Assembly: GCA_001970955.1 (NCBI GenBank)
Contig: MPUH01000207.1
Location: forward strand, 18,439 to 82,438
DNA: 64,000 nucleotides
Direction: 5' to 3'
Origin: Stentor coeruleus
Taxonomy: Eukaryota; Ciliophora; Heterotrichea; Heterotrichida; Stentoridae
The notes beneath the pieces are model-generated. The model ran no database searches. It saw only the letters and a list, made by a program, of their open reading frames with translations, and was not told where the DNA came from. Position numbers and translations under genes: made by a program. Of the stretch, positions 7,418 to 18,501 are shown in pieces (within the stretch, counting starts at the first letter, position 1; each line of letters opens with the position of its first letter).

Positions 7418-10156
7418 TTAATTTCCTCCCCAAGAATTCTTTAAAGACTGCTGCATTCTAGTATCATCATAAAGATCAATATCTCCTTTTAAATGTTCAG
7501 CATATATAAAATTGCTTTCAAAAGTAAAATCTTTACAACTCCTTAAATCAATATTCACACGATTCAAATTATCAATTGTCCCAGCAAATACAAGTCCATT
7601 ATCCTGATAAAAATTTAAAAGATAATTCCACGTAGGACTTCTCGCTAGTGTTGGTGCATGGCCACATATAATAAGCCCATATCTAGCTCTAGTTATCGCA
7701 ACATTTAGTCTCCGATAATTCCCAAGAAACCCTACACCTAACCTTTCATTAGCTCTGACACATGATAATATAATATAATCCTTTTCTCTTCCTTGAAAAG
7801 AATCTACCGAAGCAATTTCTATATTAAATCCACTACTCTCAAGACTTTTTGTATAATTCAAAATCGTTACTCTTTGGGCGTCATAAAAAGTTATTATCCC
7901 AATCTCAGCATCACTACCTAATCTTTTAATAATCTCAAGTACAGTTTCAGCTTCACCTCTATTAACAAAACTTTTCCCACTAGAACTATGTTCTTCAAAA
8001 GAATCAACATGATAAAAAAACACAGGACTTCTTGAAGGCCAAGCGAAATTCGAATATCTATCATGCCTTTCATATTCAGTAACTCCATTTTTTAACTCTT
8101 TATTATAAAAGCTTAAAGATGGGAATAGAGCTATAGCCGGATGCATCCTGTATTGATAATTCAGCATAGTTTTTTCATTTCCTAAGTCAATAAGCCTTTT
8201 AAACAGTGAGTTTTCAAGACCAGCTTTTTCAGCTTCTTTGCATTTTATAATAGGTCCTAATTGAAAATGATCACCTACAAGAACAATTTGTTCTGGTTTT
8301 GTTAGTAATGGAATTAAAGTTTCAGGCTCTTGTGATTGACATGCTTCATCTATTATAACAATATGGAACTTTAAACCTTGTAACCTATGATCTAAAGCTC
8401 CGATACAAGTACAACATACAACTTCAACATCAGTGAGTATTTTATTTCTGATTTCTTCTTCAAGTTTATTGTATTTGATCTTAAAACCTTTATCTAGAGC
8501 TCCAGCTTTTTTAGCAAAAAACAGCTCTTTAGCTATTTTGTTTTCAGGTTTCTCAAGTTCAGCTTTAAAAATATTATGAAAACTTAGGTAAGAAATATCA
8601 TTTTCAATATCTTCTTTGCTTTTAGAAAAAAAACGCACTACTTTTAGCCCGGCTTGGATACATTTTCTTACTAAATGATCAACTGCAACATTTGAAGGTG
8701 CGCAGACTAGGATCATTTTTTTCCCAGTATCAGGTGAGGTTTTAGATAGTTTGAAATCTATTTGGCACATTTTTTCTGTTAGTTGAGCTTTTTCTTGATT
8801 TTTCTTTTTAAGCTGTTCTTCCATTGAAGATATATTATTATTAAGTTTGATTTCTATGAGTTCATAGTCACTTTTGCCTTGTGATTTTGCCAAGATGAGC
8901 TCTTTGATTTTTTTCCTTAATTTTAATTCCTGCATCATTTCAGTTATTACATCTACAGCATTCATGACAATAGGTCTAAGTTTTTCTTCTTCCTCTTTAG
9001 TTTTTTCATATTCACTTGGCTGGTTGAGTATTTTAGAAAAATGGTAAACAATACTAGCCGTAGTCACAGTTTTCCCAGTCCCTGGTGGGCCTTGTATAAG
9101 ACTGATTTTTGTAGTAAGCGCTTTCCTAACTGCACTTTGTTGGGAACTATTAAGCCTTGGTAGATTAGGTACTGAAAAATCATCTATATCACCAATCGGA
9201 TATTCAAAAAACTTAACATCATACCCCAAAATCAAATTTTTCAAACTCGATTCCATTGATCTAAAAGACTTTAACCCTCTAATCATTCTATTATAAGCAA
9301 CATCAGTATACACAGATTTTATATGAACTTTTCTCAAATCATCCTTCCCTTTCTTCCCTAGTAATAACTCAACAGTAACTTCTCCTTGTGATACCTTTTC
9401 AATCACACCATTAGCTTTAAAAAGATCAGCTGATACAACAACCTCATCTTTACTATTAAAATGCATCTTCTCTTCTGTTATTTTATATGTAAATTTACGA
9501 TAATCATTTATCCAAGTTGGTTCAACTTCTAAAGCATTTTCTATTGAACTATAAAATTTATCATATTCATGCTCAAGATCTAATAAAGATTCAAATGTTT
9601 CTTTATAATCATCATACATATTATATTTTAAAGATATTCTTTTAAAAGATTCAGGGCCTATGTCTAATGGGTTTTTTATATTTCCATGGGCAAGATTGAA
9701 TTCGATTTCTGAAATTTCTGTTAAATTAATGAATTTACCTGCACCAAATGCTGGGACTAAACATTCGTCTATTGATTTTTCACTTAGTATTGGTCTCCAA
9801 TCTTTGATAGTTTTAGCTTCTTCATCATTTAAAAGACAATTTGTCCTACAGAGAATTGTGATTTGGCTTCCATCAAGATGGTAACAAAGGGTGAAGATGT
9901 TTTTTTGATCACATTTGAAACAAGAGACTTCAAAGTTATCATTGAAGTTGATAGAATTATGACCTCTGATGTCGAGATGTTGGAAAATATGTGTACCTGT
10001 TTGCTCGCCTTCAGTAGGATTGTTGCAGAAATAAAGGTTACATCCTTTTTGGGTGCATTTTACTAGAGAAGATTGGTTTGTTATATTACAGTAGTAACAT
10101 AATTGAGGTTCTTGGGTTTCTAAGTCTTCGTCAAGGAAATATTCAGGGTGTTCCAT
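7418..10156 (-). CDS. UPF1: UPF1-type RNA helicase (nonsense-mediated decay), 912 aa
   Basis: ATP-dependent 5'-3' RNA helicase, the central factor of nonsense-mediated mRNA decay. Residues ~19-105 carry the UPF1-specific Cys/His zinc region (CYYC, GTHIFQHL, CFKC pattern), which separates UPF1 from Sen1 and IGHMBP2. The superfamily 1 helicase core follows: Walker A GPPGTGKT near residue 355, APSNVAVDHL near 482, Walker B DEAC near 602, LVGDHFQLGPI, YQYRMHP, ASVDSFQGREKD, and RRLNVAITRAR near 815. A ~95-residue charged, probably coiled-coil segment (residues ~378-478) sits between motifs I and Ia, where human UPF1 has only a few residues. The protein ends soon after the core, so the C-terminal SQ-rich tail of animals is missing. 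Convergent with the Glu-rich gene; upstream neighbour is PLK on the same strand. Confidence 0.95.
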   Translation of the reverse strand: MEHPEYFLDEDLETQEPQLCYYCNITNQSSLVKCTQKGCNLYFCNNPTEGEQTGTHIFQHLDIRGHNSINFNDNFEVSCFKCDQKNIFTLCYHLDGSQITILCRTNCLLNDEEAKTIKDWRPILSEKSIDECLVPAFGAGKFINLTEISEIEFNLAHGNIKNPLDIGPESFKRISLKYNMYDDYKETFESLLDLEHEYDKFYSSIENALEVEPTWINDYRKFTYKITEEKMHFNSKDEVVVSADLFKANGVIEKVSQGEVTVELLLGKKGKDDLRKVHIKSVYTDVAYNRMIRGLKSFRSMESSLKNLILGYDVKFFEYPIGDIDDFSVPNLPRLNSSQQSAVRKALTTKISLIQGPPGTGKTVTTASIVYHFSKILNQPSEYEKTKEEEEKLRPIVMNAVDVITEMMQELKLRKKIKELILAKSQGKSDYELIEIKLNNNISSMEEQLKKKNQEKAQLTEKMCQIDFKLSKTSPDTGKKMILVCAPSNVAVDHLVRKCIQAGLKVVRFFSKSKEDIENDISYLSFHNIFKAELEKPENKIAKELFFAKKAGALDKGFKIKYNKLEEEIRNKILTDVEVVCCTCIGALDHRLQGLKFHIVIIDEACQSQEPETLIPLLTKPEQIVLVGDHFQLGPIIKCKEAEKAGLENSLFKRLIDLGNEKTMLNYQYRMHPAIALFPSLSFYNKELKNGVTEYERHDRYSNFAWPSRSPVFFYHVDSFEEHSSSGKSFVNRGEAETVLEIIKRLGSDAEIGIITFYDAQRVTILNYTKSLESSGFNIEIASVDSFQGREKDYIILSCVRANERLGVGFLGNYRRLNVAITRARYGLIICGHAPTLARSPTWNYLLNFYQDNGLVFAGTIDNLNRVNIDLRSCKDFTFESNFIYAEHLKGDIDLYDDTRMQQSLKNSWGGN

Positions 10157-10285
10157 TTATCCGAATATTAGATATGAGTTTAGGGATTTTAAGATATGGT
10201 TTATTATTCTATTGCTTACTGAATACTAGGGCATATTTTACTTATATAAAACTTACAGTAAAACTAATTATAATATCCTAAAATA

Positions 10286-11914
10286 CTATTTTTGCATCAT
10301 ACCAGTCAAAATTTCTTTAGTAAACCTCATCCTTTTTATCAGCTCCTGATTCCCAGACTCCGCTATTTGCGTCGCCGAATACATGGCCTGGACATTATTT
10401 TCCAAAAAAACAATCGTCTTACTTTGCCCCTGAATCAAAAGTTCAACCTTATCATGAAAAACAATCTGCACATTCCTATTACTCAGCCTAAATATTGTAG
10501 CAACATTATTTGAAACCCATTTCTTAACATAAGGACTTATCCCTTCAATAGCAAACTTATCAACTTTCAAATGTTTATTAAAATGCTGTAAAATTGTTAA
10601 TTTTTTCTGTAACTCAGGAGGACATTCATCTATACTAAACTCTTTAGGTTCATCAGTATTTTGTTTGCTATCATAATACTGAACAGTCTGATTAAACAAA
10701 TAAACAATTTTACTTAAATCGTTATAATGGGCCCCAACAACACCATTAGAAAGCTTATAACCCAAACCATATTTTTCCGAATAATCTACCCATTTTTCAA
10801 CCCAAATATCGTCGATTTCAGGTTTTAATCCAGAAACACATATAAAAAGTTTGGATTGAATAACATTTCTTGGACTTCTAATGATTTCTCTTGGTGATAG
10901 GTTTTGTTTATAGTTTATGCTACTTGTTTCCATTTTTGGGGATAAAGGAATGAACTCTTCATGTTTTTTCACTTCTAAATAACCTTCGAAATGCTTGAGG
11001 TAAGTGAAAGATGGAGGGACACAAAGGGTACTTAAAGGTAAAGTTCGGGGAATTGTGTTTTTATTAAGAAAAGGATGGTCTATTATTTGGTCTAAAGTCA
11101 AACGGGCACTTGGGTCTGTTTGGAGAATTGAACTTATCAGGTCACGAGCTTCAGTGGATATTTGTATAGTATCAGGAAATTCATAACTATTAGCCCTGAT
11201 TCTTTTATATGTAGCCCTTGCATCTTCTGATTGAAAAGGAGGTTTACCAACTAACATGGTATATGCTACAATGCCAAAACTCCAAATATCGACTTCAAAA
11301 GAATGACCAAGTCGGCTATCAAGAATTTCTGGTGCTATGTAATTTGGAGTCCCACACATCGTCCTTTTACGTTCGCCATCAAATTCAATTTTTGTAGCTA
11401 GGCCAAAATCTCCTAATTTCAATTCCATAGAGTCGTTCAAAAATAAATTGCTCAATTTTATATCCCTATGGACTACTTTTAATGTATGAAGGTATCTTAT
11501 AACTGAAAACAGTTGCATTAAATAACATTGGGTTTCTAACTCTGTGAGCTTACGTCGGCGTTTGAGCTTTTCATTTAGGTTGCCGTTATTACATAGCTCT
11601 AGAAGGATATAGATGTTTTCTGAGTCTTCAAAGAAATACTCAAAATTTACAACACCTTTATGATGAACCGACCTGTGAATTTTTATTTCACTCATTAGCT
11701 TTTGCCTTGTTCTACCTTTTGTTAGAGATGATTTTTGAATAACTTTTGCTGCTGTTGTGATTTTGGTTTCGTTGTTAGTTAGTTCGTAAACCCTGGCGAA
11801 ACCTCCTTTGCCAAGCTCTTTCCCTCGTGTATAGAATCTAGATGCGATGTCTCCATTGACTTTGACAATTTTTTCTTCGATAATTATTTCGTCAAACTTG
11901 TCAGAGTGTTTCAT
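10286..11914 (-). CDS. PLK: Polo-like kinase, 542 aa
   Basis: Ser/Thr kinase controlling mitosis and, in ciliates, probably basal bodies and cytokinesis. The kinase domain spans residues ~20-280: glycine loop GKGGFARVYE with the Polo-typical Ala-Arg-Val, AAKVIQK, catalytic HRDIKLSN, DFGLA, activation loop TMCGTPNYIAPE (Thr near 186). The C-terminus has two polo boxes. The first (from ~residue 371) reads WVEKWVDYSEKYGLGYKLS, very close to animal PLK1; the second (from ~455) includes KKWV, then FRLSNRNVQIVF. Length and domain order are those of PLK1. Start ATG at 11914, stop TAG. It lies 129 bp upstream of UPF1 on the same strand and diverges from the 12712 gene. Confidence 0.95.
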   Translation of the reverse strand: MKHSDKFDEIIIEEKIVKVNGDIASRFYTRGKELGKGGFARVYELTNNETKITTAAKVIQKSSLTKGRTRQKLMSEIKIHRSVHHKGVVNFEYFFEDSENIYILLELCNNGNLNEKLKRRRKLTELETQCYLMQLFSVIRYLHTLKVVHRDIKLSNLFLNDSMELKLGDFGLATKIEFDGERKRTMCGTPNYIAPEILDSRLGHSFEVDIWSFGIVAYTMLVGKPPFQSEDARATYKRIRANSYEFPDTIQISTEARDLISSILQTDPSARLTLDQIIDHPFLNKNTIPRTLPLSTLCVPPSFTYLKHFEGYLEVKKHEEFIPLSPKMETSSINYKQNLSPREIIRSPRNVIQSKLFICVSGLKPEIDDIWVEKWVDYSEKYGLGYKLSNGVVGAHYNDLSKIVYLFNQTVQYYDSKQNTDEPKEFSIDECPPELQKKLTILQHFNKHLKVDKFAIEGISPYVKKWVSNNVATIFRLSNRNVQIVFHDKVELLIQGQSKTIVFLENNVQAMYSATQIAESGNQELIKRMRFTKEILTGMMQK

Positions 11915-12711
11915 AGGTTTATAATAAATGCATAATTAGTGTATTTTATATTAGGAAGAAATTATTTTGCAAATAAGTAAGAATTTTTTTTTTTGGATGT
12001 AAGGGATTGAAGAGAGGATTGGGATATTGTAAGAGAGTTTGGATAAAATTTTAAAATATTAAGTTTTAATATGGAACAGCTAAAAGAAGTTGATGGCAAG
12101 TGAATAAATATGAGATGTTTTGATTTTGAATTTAATAGAGTTGTGCTGATTGTTTAATTATTTATGATAAATTTGGGTTTTTTATTGTGTAAATGTTCTT
12201 GATGATTATAAAAGATTTAGTTGATATTAATTTATTATTAGCCAAATGAATTCTTATATTTTTTCGCCAATTAATAAGTATTTAATCATCTTTGAATCAT
12301 TTTAATCAGTATCATTCAAATAAAATTTCCGATTTTTATATTTTAAACCAAACTCCTAATTACTTTACCTAATAATCCTCAACTATTTTCCATCAATAAA
12401 AACACCTAATCTATAAATTTATCATTATTCCAATAAGAAACTCAAAAATATTCTCAACACAACTAAATCTCAAATTCTCATATACATCATCATAAAACTT
12501 CATCATTAAACAATAAAATTACCCTCTCTTCAACTTCCTAATTTCAAAACAAAATCCTAAAATCCCACAAAATTTCCAATTTTTTTCACCATTCTTAAAA
12601 AAAAATACAAAAACTCCCAATAAAGCTCCTTCACTTTTCAAGACTTTGCCTATTTCTCCCTCTAATACAATCAAACTTTCTCCAGTCATATTCTTTTAAT
12701 TTAAAAAATAA
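11915..12711. promoter_or_regulatory. Divergent intergenic region with mirror-image base skew
   Basis: 797 bp between divergent starts. No gene or repeat was found. The left half is G/T-rich with few C; from about 12240 it becomes C/A-rich with few G. Each gene therefore has a G-poor, C-rich sense strand upstream of its start. No specific promoter motif could be assigned. Confidence 0.5.
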
Positions 12712-13788
12712 ATGGAAAACGAAGTAGTAGTCAAAGGTCAAGAAGAGGAAAAAGTTGAAAGCCAAACTCAAAGAGAGCCTGCAATTGAAAGCTCCCCTCA
12801 AGTAAACAATGTAATTCAAGATATTGAAGACAGGCAGCCTGAGTCAAGTCCAGCACAGAACATCGAAGAAACCCCAAGGCAATCACAAAATCCTGATGCT
12901 GAAAAAAATGACTTTCCCACCATCCATATCTCATTAAAACCTACTGAAAATGACCATGTTAATAAAACAGGCAAACATGACAAAGCTGAAAGTCTTTTCG
13001 AAAAAGACTCTCAAGAAAAAACCAAATTCAATTGCTATAAGCAAAAATGCAAAGCTAAGCAAATCGGAGATGTTAGAGAAACACCTGAAATAAATAAAAC
13101 CTCAGTAAAACTTTTAGGTAAGAAAAAGATTAAAAGTCAAAAAGCTAAAGATAAAGTTAAACATAAAGATATCAGTCATTATGATCAATCAATGCATGAT
13201 TCTATCCATTCATCAAATTTGACTAGTAAATTAAGACTTAGAGAATTTACTGGAATGGCCCCGGATTTAATGAAAGAGTCAATGAAAATACGTGGTGATT
13301 ATAAAGATAGTTTTGAAGTTCCAAATGACCCTGGATATGATGTTCTTACTAGGACTAAAGCGTTTTTAGAAAGAAAAGATAAGGAAACTACTGAGAAAAA
13401 AAGATCAAAAGAAAGCTTAGAAATGATGGAATGCACTTTTAAGCCGTTTTTGTATACGAAAGCACCTCAAAATAATACTGGCTCGGTTATAATAAAACAT
13501 TCAAAGTCAGGATCGCTGACTAATGAAATAAAAGAAGTCAAATCACAGAGTATTAGTATTTTATCTGTTAAAGATTTATCTTCAAGGGTACCACCACCAA
13601 GTAAAGGTATTAATGTGGTTGAAAAACCTGGAAATGGAATAGGAAATACTATGGTTTCGGATAAATACTTTCAGTTATCACCTTTTACCACAAGTGTTAG
13701 GTATAAGACTGGGTATAATCAGGAAGAAATGAAAGTTAAAGCGCATCCTATGGTGAATTATAGGCTTATGCCCAATCAATCAGAATAA
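12712..13788 (+). CDS. Uncharacterised basic, low-complexity protein, 358 aa
   Basis: Not recognised. Residues 1-80 are acidic and Gln/Ser/Pro-rich, residues 80-165 are very Lys-rich. From ~175 there is a more ordered stretch with GMAPDLMKESMK, then FLERKDKETTEKKRSKESLE followed by ECTFKPF. An 'ECTFxP' motif after a basic helix is common in protist ciliary and basal-body-associated proteins, so a cytoskeletal role is possible. No transmembrane segment or signal peptide. It starts at the first ATG (aataaATGG context) and the codon pattern matches neighbours, so a real gene is likely. Confidence 0.75.
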   Translation: MENEVVVKGQEEEKVESQTQREPAIESSPQVNNVIQDIEDRQPESSPAQNIEETPRQSQNPDAEKNDFPTIHISLKPTENDHVNKTGKHDKAESLFEKDSQEKTKFNCYKQKCKAKQIGDVRETPEINKTSVKLLGKKKIKSQKAKDKVKHKDISHYDQSMHDSIHSSNLTSKLRLREFTGMAPDLMKESMKIRGDYKDSFEVPNDPGYDVLTRTKAFLERKDKETTEKKRSKESLEMMECTFKPFLYTKAPQNNTGSVIIKHSKSGSLTNEIKEVKSQSISILSVKDLSSRVPPPSKGINVVEKPGNGIGNTMVSDKYFQLSPFTTSVRYKTGYNQEEMKVKAHPMVNYRLMPNQSE

Positions 13789-14347
13789 TTAAGAATAGAT
13801 TATTATTAGGAAGATGGATAAGGTGAGGGGATTGCTATGAGAAATTGTGGCTTTTTTTTGTGGGTGTTAGGGTTTAGAAATGTAGTTTTTTTAGATAAGG
13901 GAAATTTTTAGTTTAAAAGATTTTTATTAAGAGAAAAATAGGGTTTCTATGTGGGAATATAATTTTGTAGATTTTATAATATAATGATATTGCTTGAGAT
14001 TAGAAGAAAAAAGATTTTTGTAAATGATTATAATAAAGTTAATGCTATTATATTGAAGATTATATTTCAAATCGATATACAAGAATATTGAGTATATATT
14101 GAAGTTTGATTACACATGTATTTTTGATTATAAATAATTGATTATAATAATTTATCTTTAATCCATATGACAAAATTATCAAATCCTAAGTTTTTGTTTC
14201 CAAAAACTTTAAATATCTCATTATTTTTATATAAAACCTTATCCTTAACCTTCTATTTATAGCAAAAACCCCTCACACCTTATTAATTTGCTAGTAATAT
14301 ATCACTATATATTTTTTACATCATAATTTTCATTATTCTTACACTAC
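13789..14347. other. Convergent intergenic region, no gene
   Basis: 559 bp between two converging genes. Left part G/T-rich, right part C/A-rich. No RNA gene, repeat or ORF supported. Confidence 0.5.
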
Positions 14348-15424
14348 CTAAATGCTTTCTACTTTAAAATACAATATCGGAAAATAAAAATCATAATTCC
14401 TCCCTTCCGTATCAAAAACCTTATATTTTTCTGACTCCACGAGTCCTTCAAACAGATTACAAAAGCCCCTCATATTTATAAAAATACTAACTCTTTCTCT
14501 TTTTTTCACAATAATTTCTCTAACATCTATATCTAAGCAAATCCTTCCTGGATTTTCTTCTAAAACAATATCATTCATGACAAATGGAGTAGAATTCATA
14601 TTATTAATCTCAAAATAATCAATATAAATCATACTCTCTCTATTATTAGGACATATAAACCCAATTGATATAATCTTCAAATCATCATCAAGATTCTCAA
14701 ATACAGCTGAAAACTCACCATCATATAAATCATTTTCAGAAATTTTATCAAACAATTGCACAATTTTTGAATTTACACAAGCAATATCAATTTCACGAGC
14801 AATTTTATCATTTGGATTGTGACATGATATTAATTTTAAAAATGATTCAAATTCTTCATCTCTTTTCCTTATAACCTCGACTTCTCGGTTATTTACAATT
14901 TTATGAATTTTTTGTATTTCTTCGATCTTTTCAGGTATTGCTAAGTCTTTAAAGTTTTTATTTGGGATTAAATTTCCGAATTCTGAGAAAAAGTTGTCTG
15001 AATCGTTTTTAAATAGATGAAATATATCAATGTAGTTGTAATTAAAAAATAAATTTTTAAATTCTTCTTGTTCTTTGTGATGTTTTTCATATGAATTGTT
15101 TAATGTGTTTTGAATATAATTAGATATTGTAGCGAAGTTGCTTATGAGATTATTACAATTATTGTGACTTTGTAGACAGTTTTGACAAAGAAGAAGATAG
15201 TGATTTTTGCATAGAGCATTAATTTGTTTGTTATGAGTTTTGCATAAGGATAATAGGATGTTTTTGTCTATTGGAGTTAAGTCAAATGGACAAACAGGAG
15301 AATTACTTTTTAAAAGAAAGGTTAAACAGTCAGAACATATTGTATGAGTAAGACAAGTAAGGGTCATCTGAATTTTATCAGTGATATTGTAAGAATCCAA
15401 GCAATATGGGCATTTTGAATCCAT
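14348..15424 (-). CDS. RING plus B-box zinc-finger protein, 358 aa
   Basis: Probable E3 ubiquitin ligase of TRIM-like layout without a recognised substrate domain. The RING at residues 5-52 follows C-x2-C (CPYC), then C-x2-H-x2-C-x2-C (CLTHTICSDC), then CPFD, where the last ligand is Asp instead of Cys. A B-box-like finger follows at ~67-100 (CKTHNKQ, then CKNHYLLLCQNC and SHNNC). The central region is helical and charged, and the C-terminal ~130 residues look like a beta-rich domain of unknown type. Start ATG at 15424. The RING-then-B-box order supports TRIM-like; substrate and partner are unknown. Confidence 0.75.
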   Translation of the reverse strand: MDSKCPYCLDSYNITDKIQMTLTCLTHTICSDCLTFLLKSNSPVCPFDLTPIDKNILLSLCKTHNKQINALCKNHYLLLCQNCLQSHNNCNNLISNFATISNYIQNTLNNSYEKHHKEQEEFKNLFFNYNYIDIFHLFKNDSDNFFSEFGNLIPNKNFKDLAIPEKIEEIQKIHKIVNNREVEVIRKRDEEFESFLKLISCHNPNDKIAREIDIACVNSKIVQLFDKISENDLYDGEFSAVFENLDDDLKIISIGFICPNNRESMIYIDYFEINNMNSTPFVMNDIVLEENPGRICLDIDVREIIVKKRERVSIFINMRGFCNLFEGLVESEKYKVFDTEGRNYDFYFPILYFKVESI

Positions 15425-15729
15425 TTATACTATAATCTAAATTTCATTTTTTACAGAATTTTAAAATGCTTGCAAATAACTTAGCACCTCAATCTAAATA
15501 AAATTTACCTATTAAGTAAATCATCTGCTTTATATTATTCACAATAAAAATAATTCTTCAATCTATAAATTTTATATCACAAATTCCTATATAAAAATCT
15601 CTAAACCCCTAAATCAAAACAACATTAACCCTTATAACACATGTAATTTAATTTTCTAATACAAATTTCTTTTACATTTTACTACTTGCATTTTAATTAA
15701 AATAATTATACACTATCATAAAACTTACA
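15425..15729. other. Short intergenic region
   Basis: 305 bp between two minus-strand genes, AT-rich, C/A-rich on the + strand. Nothing identified. Confidence 0.5.
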
Positions 15730-17223
15730 TCAAATCTCTTGTATATTAATCGATGAACTGCATGTCTTTTGAGACAGTTTCATGAGCATCTGTTTCAAAG
15801 CTTTATCCTTTTGTTTCTTAAACTTAGTCAAATTTACAGCACCACTAACTCTAGGATTAGCTGATTTAAAACGATTAAATTCTGTTGTGTTATTATTCCC
15901 ACACAACACCATAATCATTTCTCTACAGTTTTTCTCAACAGCTTCAGCTTTTTCCTTTATATTCACTTCCCTAGTCAAAAGTTTTACAGACTTCTGATAT
16001 TTGTCTATTGGCTTTAAAGTTTGACTGATTTCTAAAACTTTACCCCTTGAAAGTTGACTTAACTCCGTAATTTCTCTTGTAAAAACCGTGTTTTGCTTAG
16101 ATTTTATCTGAATTCGCATGATTTTGAAACGCTTGACACAAATTCTATATTGAAGAAGGCTAAGAAATCTTGGTAGTTTACGTCTTCTCATTATAATCAA
16201 AGCCCACCATTTCTGTATAACATTTGCTGCTAGATTATGTGTAGCCCGAGCATCAATGAAATATTTAATATTGTTATAAGCTTCTGATTCTTGGTCTGAA
16301 AGGTCGATAATATTATTCACAGCTATAACTAAAAGAGCTAAAAAAAACACCCCAATAAGACAAGATATTATAGCAACAGCTTTACTAAGGTATGCTAATG
16401 GAATAATATCCCCAAACCCTATAGTAATTTGTGTTACAGCTATTAAAAACATCGAATCAGCATATGTTTCTAAATTTCTCTCATAACCTTTTTCTATAAT
16501 TTTTATCGCAGTTGAGAATATCAATATTGACAATATCATAATTCCAATAATAGTTTTAATCATCTGGGTTTTTAAATAACTTTTCAAAGTAAACTTCATC
16601 AAGTTATCCACATTGCATAAATATCTGCATATATCTTACGTAATCCATTGGGCTCTATAAGAATTGTAATAAGACGAGTCATATAAAAACTTAAATAAAA
16701 AATAGCACTTAAACAAAATCAATATTGAAATCACATCACTAAGGGTAATATAAGTAAATTCACTTTCAAATAAAATTGTATTAAATGTATAAGGCTGGGC
16801 AATTAACGCTAAAATAAACTCAAAAATCACAAGTTTCTTATGATTATTCCCTGAAAACACCCCGTTGTTAGCATAATATTCTTCATATGCATCATTAATT
16901 TTAGCTCTTAAAGTCCAATAGTGAATTAAAAAAAAAATTTGTGTCAGGGACAAGCCAAAAATGCACAAACGTAAATATAAACGGTGTTTTGATATACGAT
17001 GATCTTCCCTTTTGAAAGAAAGATTTTCAATAAGAGTGACTATTATTGACACAATACTTATGATCAAACAAGCTAATGAACTAGTAATTATTTTAGGCTT
17101 GAGGTCAGATATGTTTTTTTGTGGAAACATAGTCCTGATTCTTCTTGGAAGTGCATTTTTCTTTTTCAGAACAACTTTTTCAGGGTAGACTTTTGTTAGA
17201 GACAGAGTATGTTCATTGTCCAT
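15730..17223 (-). CDS. SK-type (small-conductance Ca2+-activated) potassium channel, 492 aa, one 15-nt intron
   Basis: Plasma-membrane K+ channel opened by Ca2+/calmodulin. Exon 1 is 17223-16640, exon 2 is 16624-15730; removing the 15-nt intron keeps the frame and yields 492 residues. Exon 1 encodes S1-S4-like helices without a regular Arg array, followed by the SK-like YDSSYYNSYRAQWIT. Exon 2 continues with S5, the pore loop TQITIGFGD (GFGD selectivity filter), S6, and a cytosolic helix bundle ARATHNLAANVIQKWW with basic residues, at the place of the calmodulin-binding domain. Without splicing the frame would stop two codons into the intron. Topology and pore favour SK over Kv channels. The tail after the CaM-binding region is basic and unrecognised. 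Confidence 0.88.
16625..16639 (-). other. 15-nt spliceosomal intron in SK channel gene
   Basis: Sense strand GTAAGATATATGCAG. Removal joins ATTAC to ATATTT and restores the channel frame across S4-S5. Retained, it gives an in-frame TAA. Confidence 0.88.
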
Positions 17224-18501
17224 AATTTGTTGTATATTATTTTGTATTTGATAAGAACACTTTTTATAATATGCAATATTATGCGTATTAGATTAGAAAT
17301 ATTATAGATTATTAAGATTGGATTATGGAAGGAAAGTTTTTTGCTGGAGTTTGTAGTTTTTTTGGGGATAATATGGTTGGGTTGAAAATTTTTGCATGAA
17401 TTTTTTAGATTTTTGAAGTGGGTGTTGGGGGATGAGAAAATTGTGTAGAAGTTGAGGATGACTTTTGGTTGTTTAAGCTTTGAATTTAAAGTGAGAGTGG
17501 TTTTTAAAGTGGTGTGTATTTGTTAAATGATGTTTTTGGGTGTTGTTTAAGAATTGTGGGTTATGGCTTTTTTGTTAAGATAAGATTTTTTAGTATTTTT
17601 TTGTGAGGAGGCTTTTAGATATTGTGGAGGATTGAATAAAAAGGATTGTATTTAAGTTTGTTGTGTATTTTTTATTAGTAGAGTTGGTATGGTGCTTAAG
17701 ATTGATAATTATAAAAAGTTAGGGTGTTTTATTTAAAATCCCTAAAGACATAGAAAAAACTGAAAATATAAAGAGTATAGAGAATATTTGTGAAGATAAT
17801 GAAGAAAACTGATGAGAAGTCTACAAATAGTGACCTGCTAGTAACATACTAGTTTGTGTTTATATTTTTTTTAAGAAATTTCTAATTAGGATTTTTTAAA
17901 TATTTTCTAGTCAGGGTTTTTATTATTATCTATAAATATCTCAAAATATCTTCCTTCAATCACCCTAATATCCTGTGATCTAATCTTAATTTATCTCATC
18001 ATAACAAAAATAATATATTAATTATATCCTTAAACAAATATTATATTACTCATCATATAACTATATCATAATTTTCTGTCTCAGACAATTTTAAATAACC
18101 CATGTTAATATTTAAAATCTTCAATCCAATATCCAACCTACTTGACAAATAAAAATATAAATGTTAAAATAAGAAACTGGCTCAACAATGTCTATAGTTG
18201 ATATTTCTTATTCTAAAATAATAATTCACATACATAATTTCTTATCCTCATCTTACATAAACCCAGCCATAAAACCGCCTTTAACAACAATTTTTCTTCA
18301 AAAACCAGCATTTTACACTATGACATCCTCTATACAAAAAAATTATCTTCTACCAAAAACACACCCTAAATCTCTCCTTTATCTTACAAAAAAAATTTTT
18401 TATCCCTCACAAATTTTCCTCCTCTATAAAAATCTTTTATTTTCCTCAAACCTTATCCAAAATTTTTATATATCAAAAGAATCTATCTAATATATAAATA
18501 A
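17224..18501. promoter_or_regulatory. Long divergent intergenic region, no supported gene
   Basis: 1278 bp between divergent starts. To about 17900 it is G/T-rich with very few C; from about 17950 it is C/A/T-rich with few G. A 100-codon ORF at 18188-18490 is explained by the G-poor composition. No promoter motif assigned. Confidence 0.5.

Noticed and set aside
18188-18490. 100-codon + strand ORF upstream of the ELMO-like gene
   Set aside because: It lies in G-poor spacer, has no coding character, and its size is explained by the low stop frequency in C/A/T-rich sequence.
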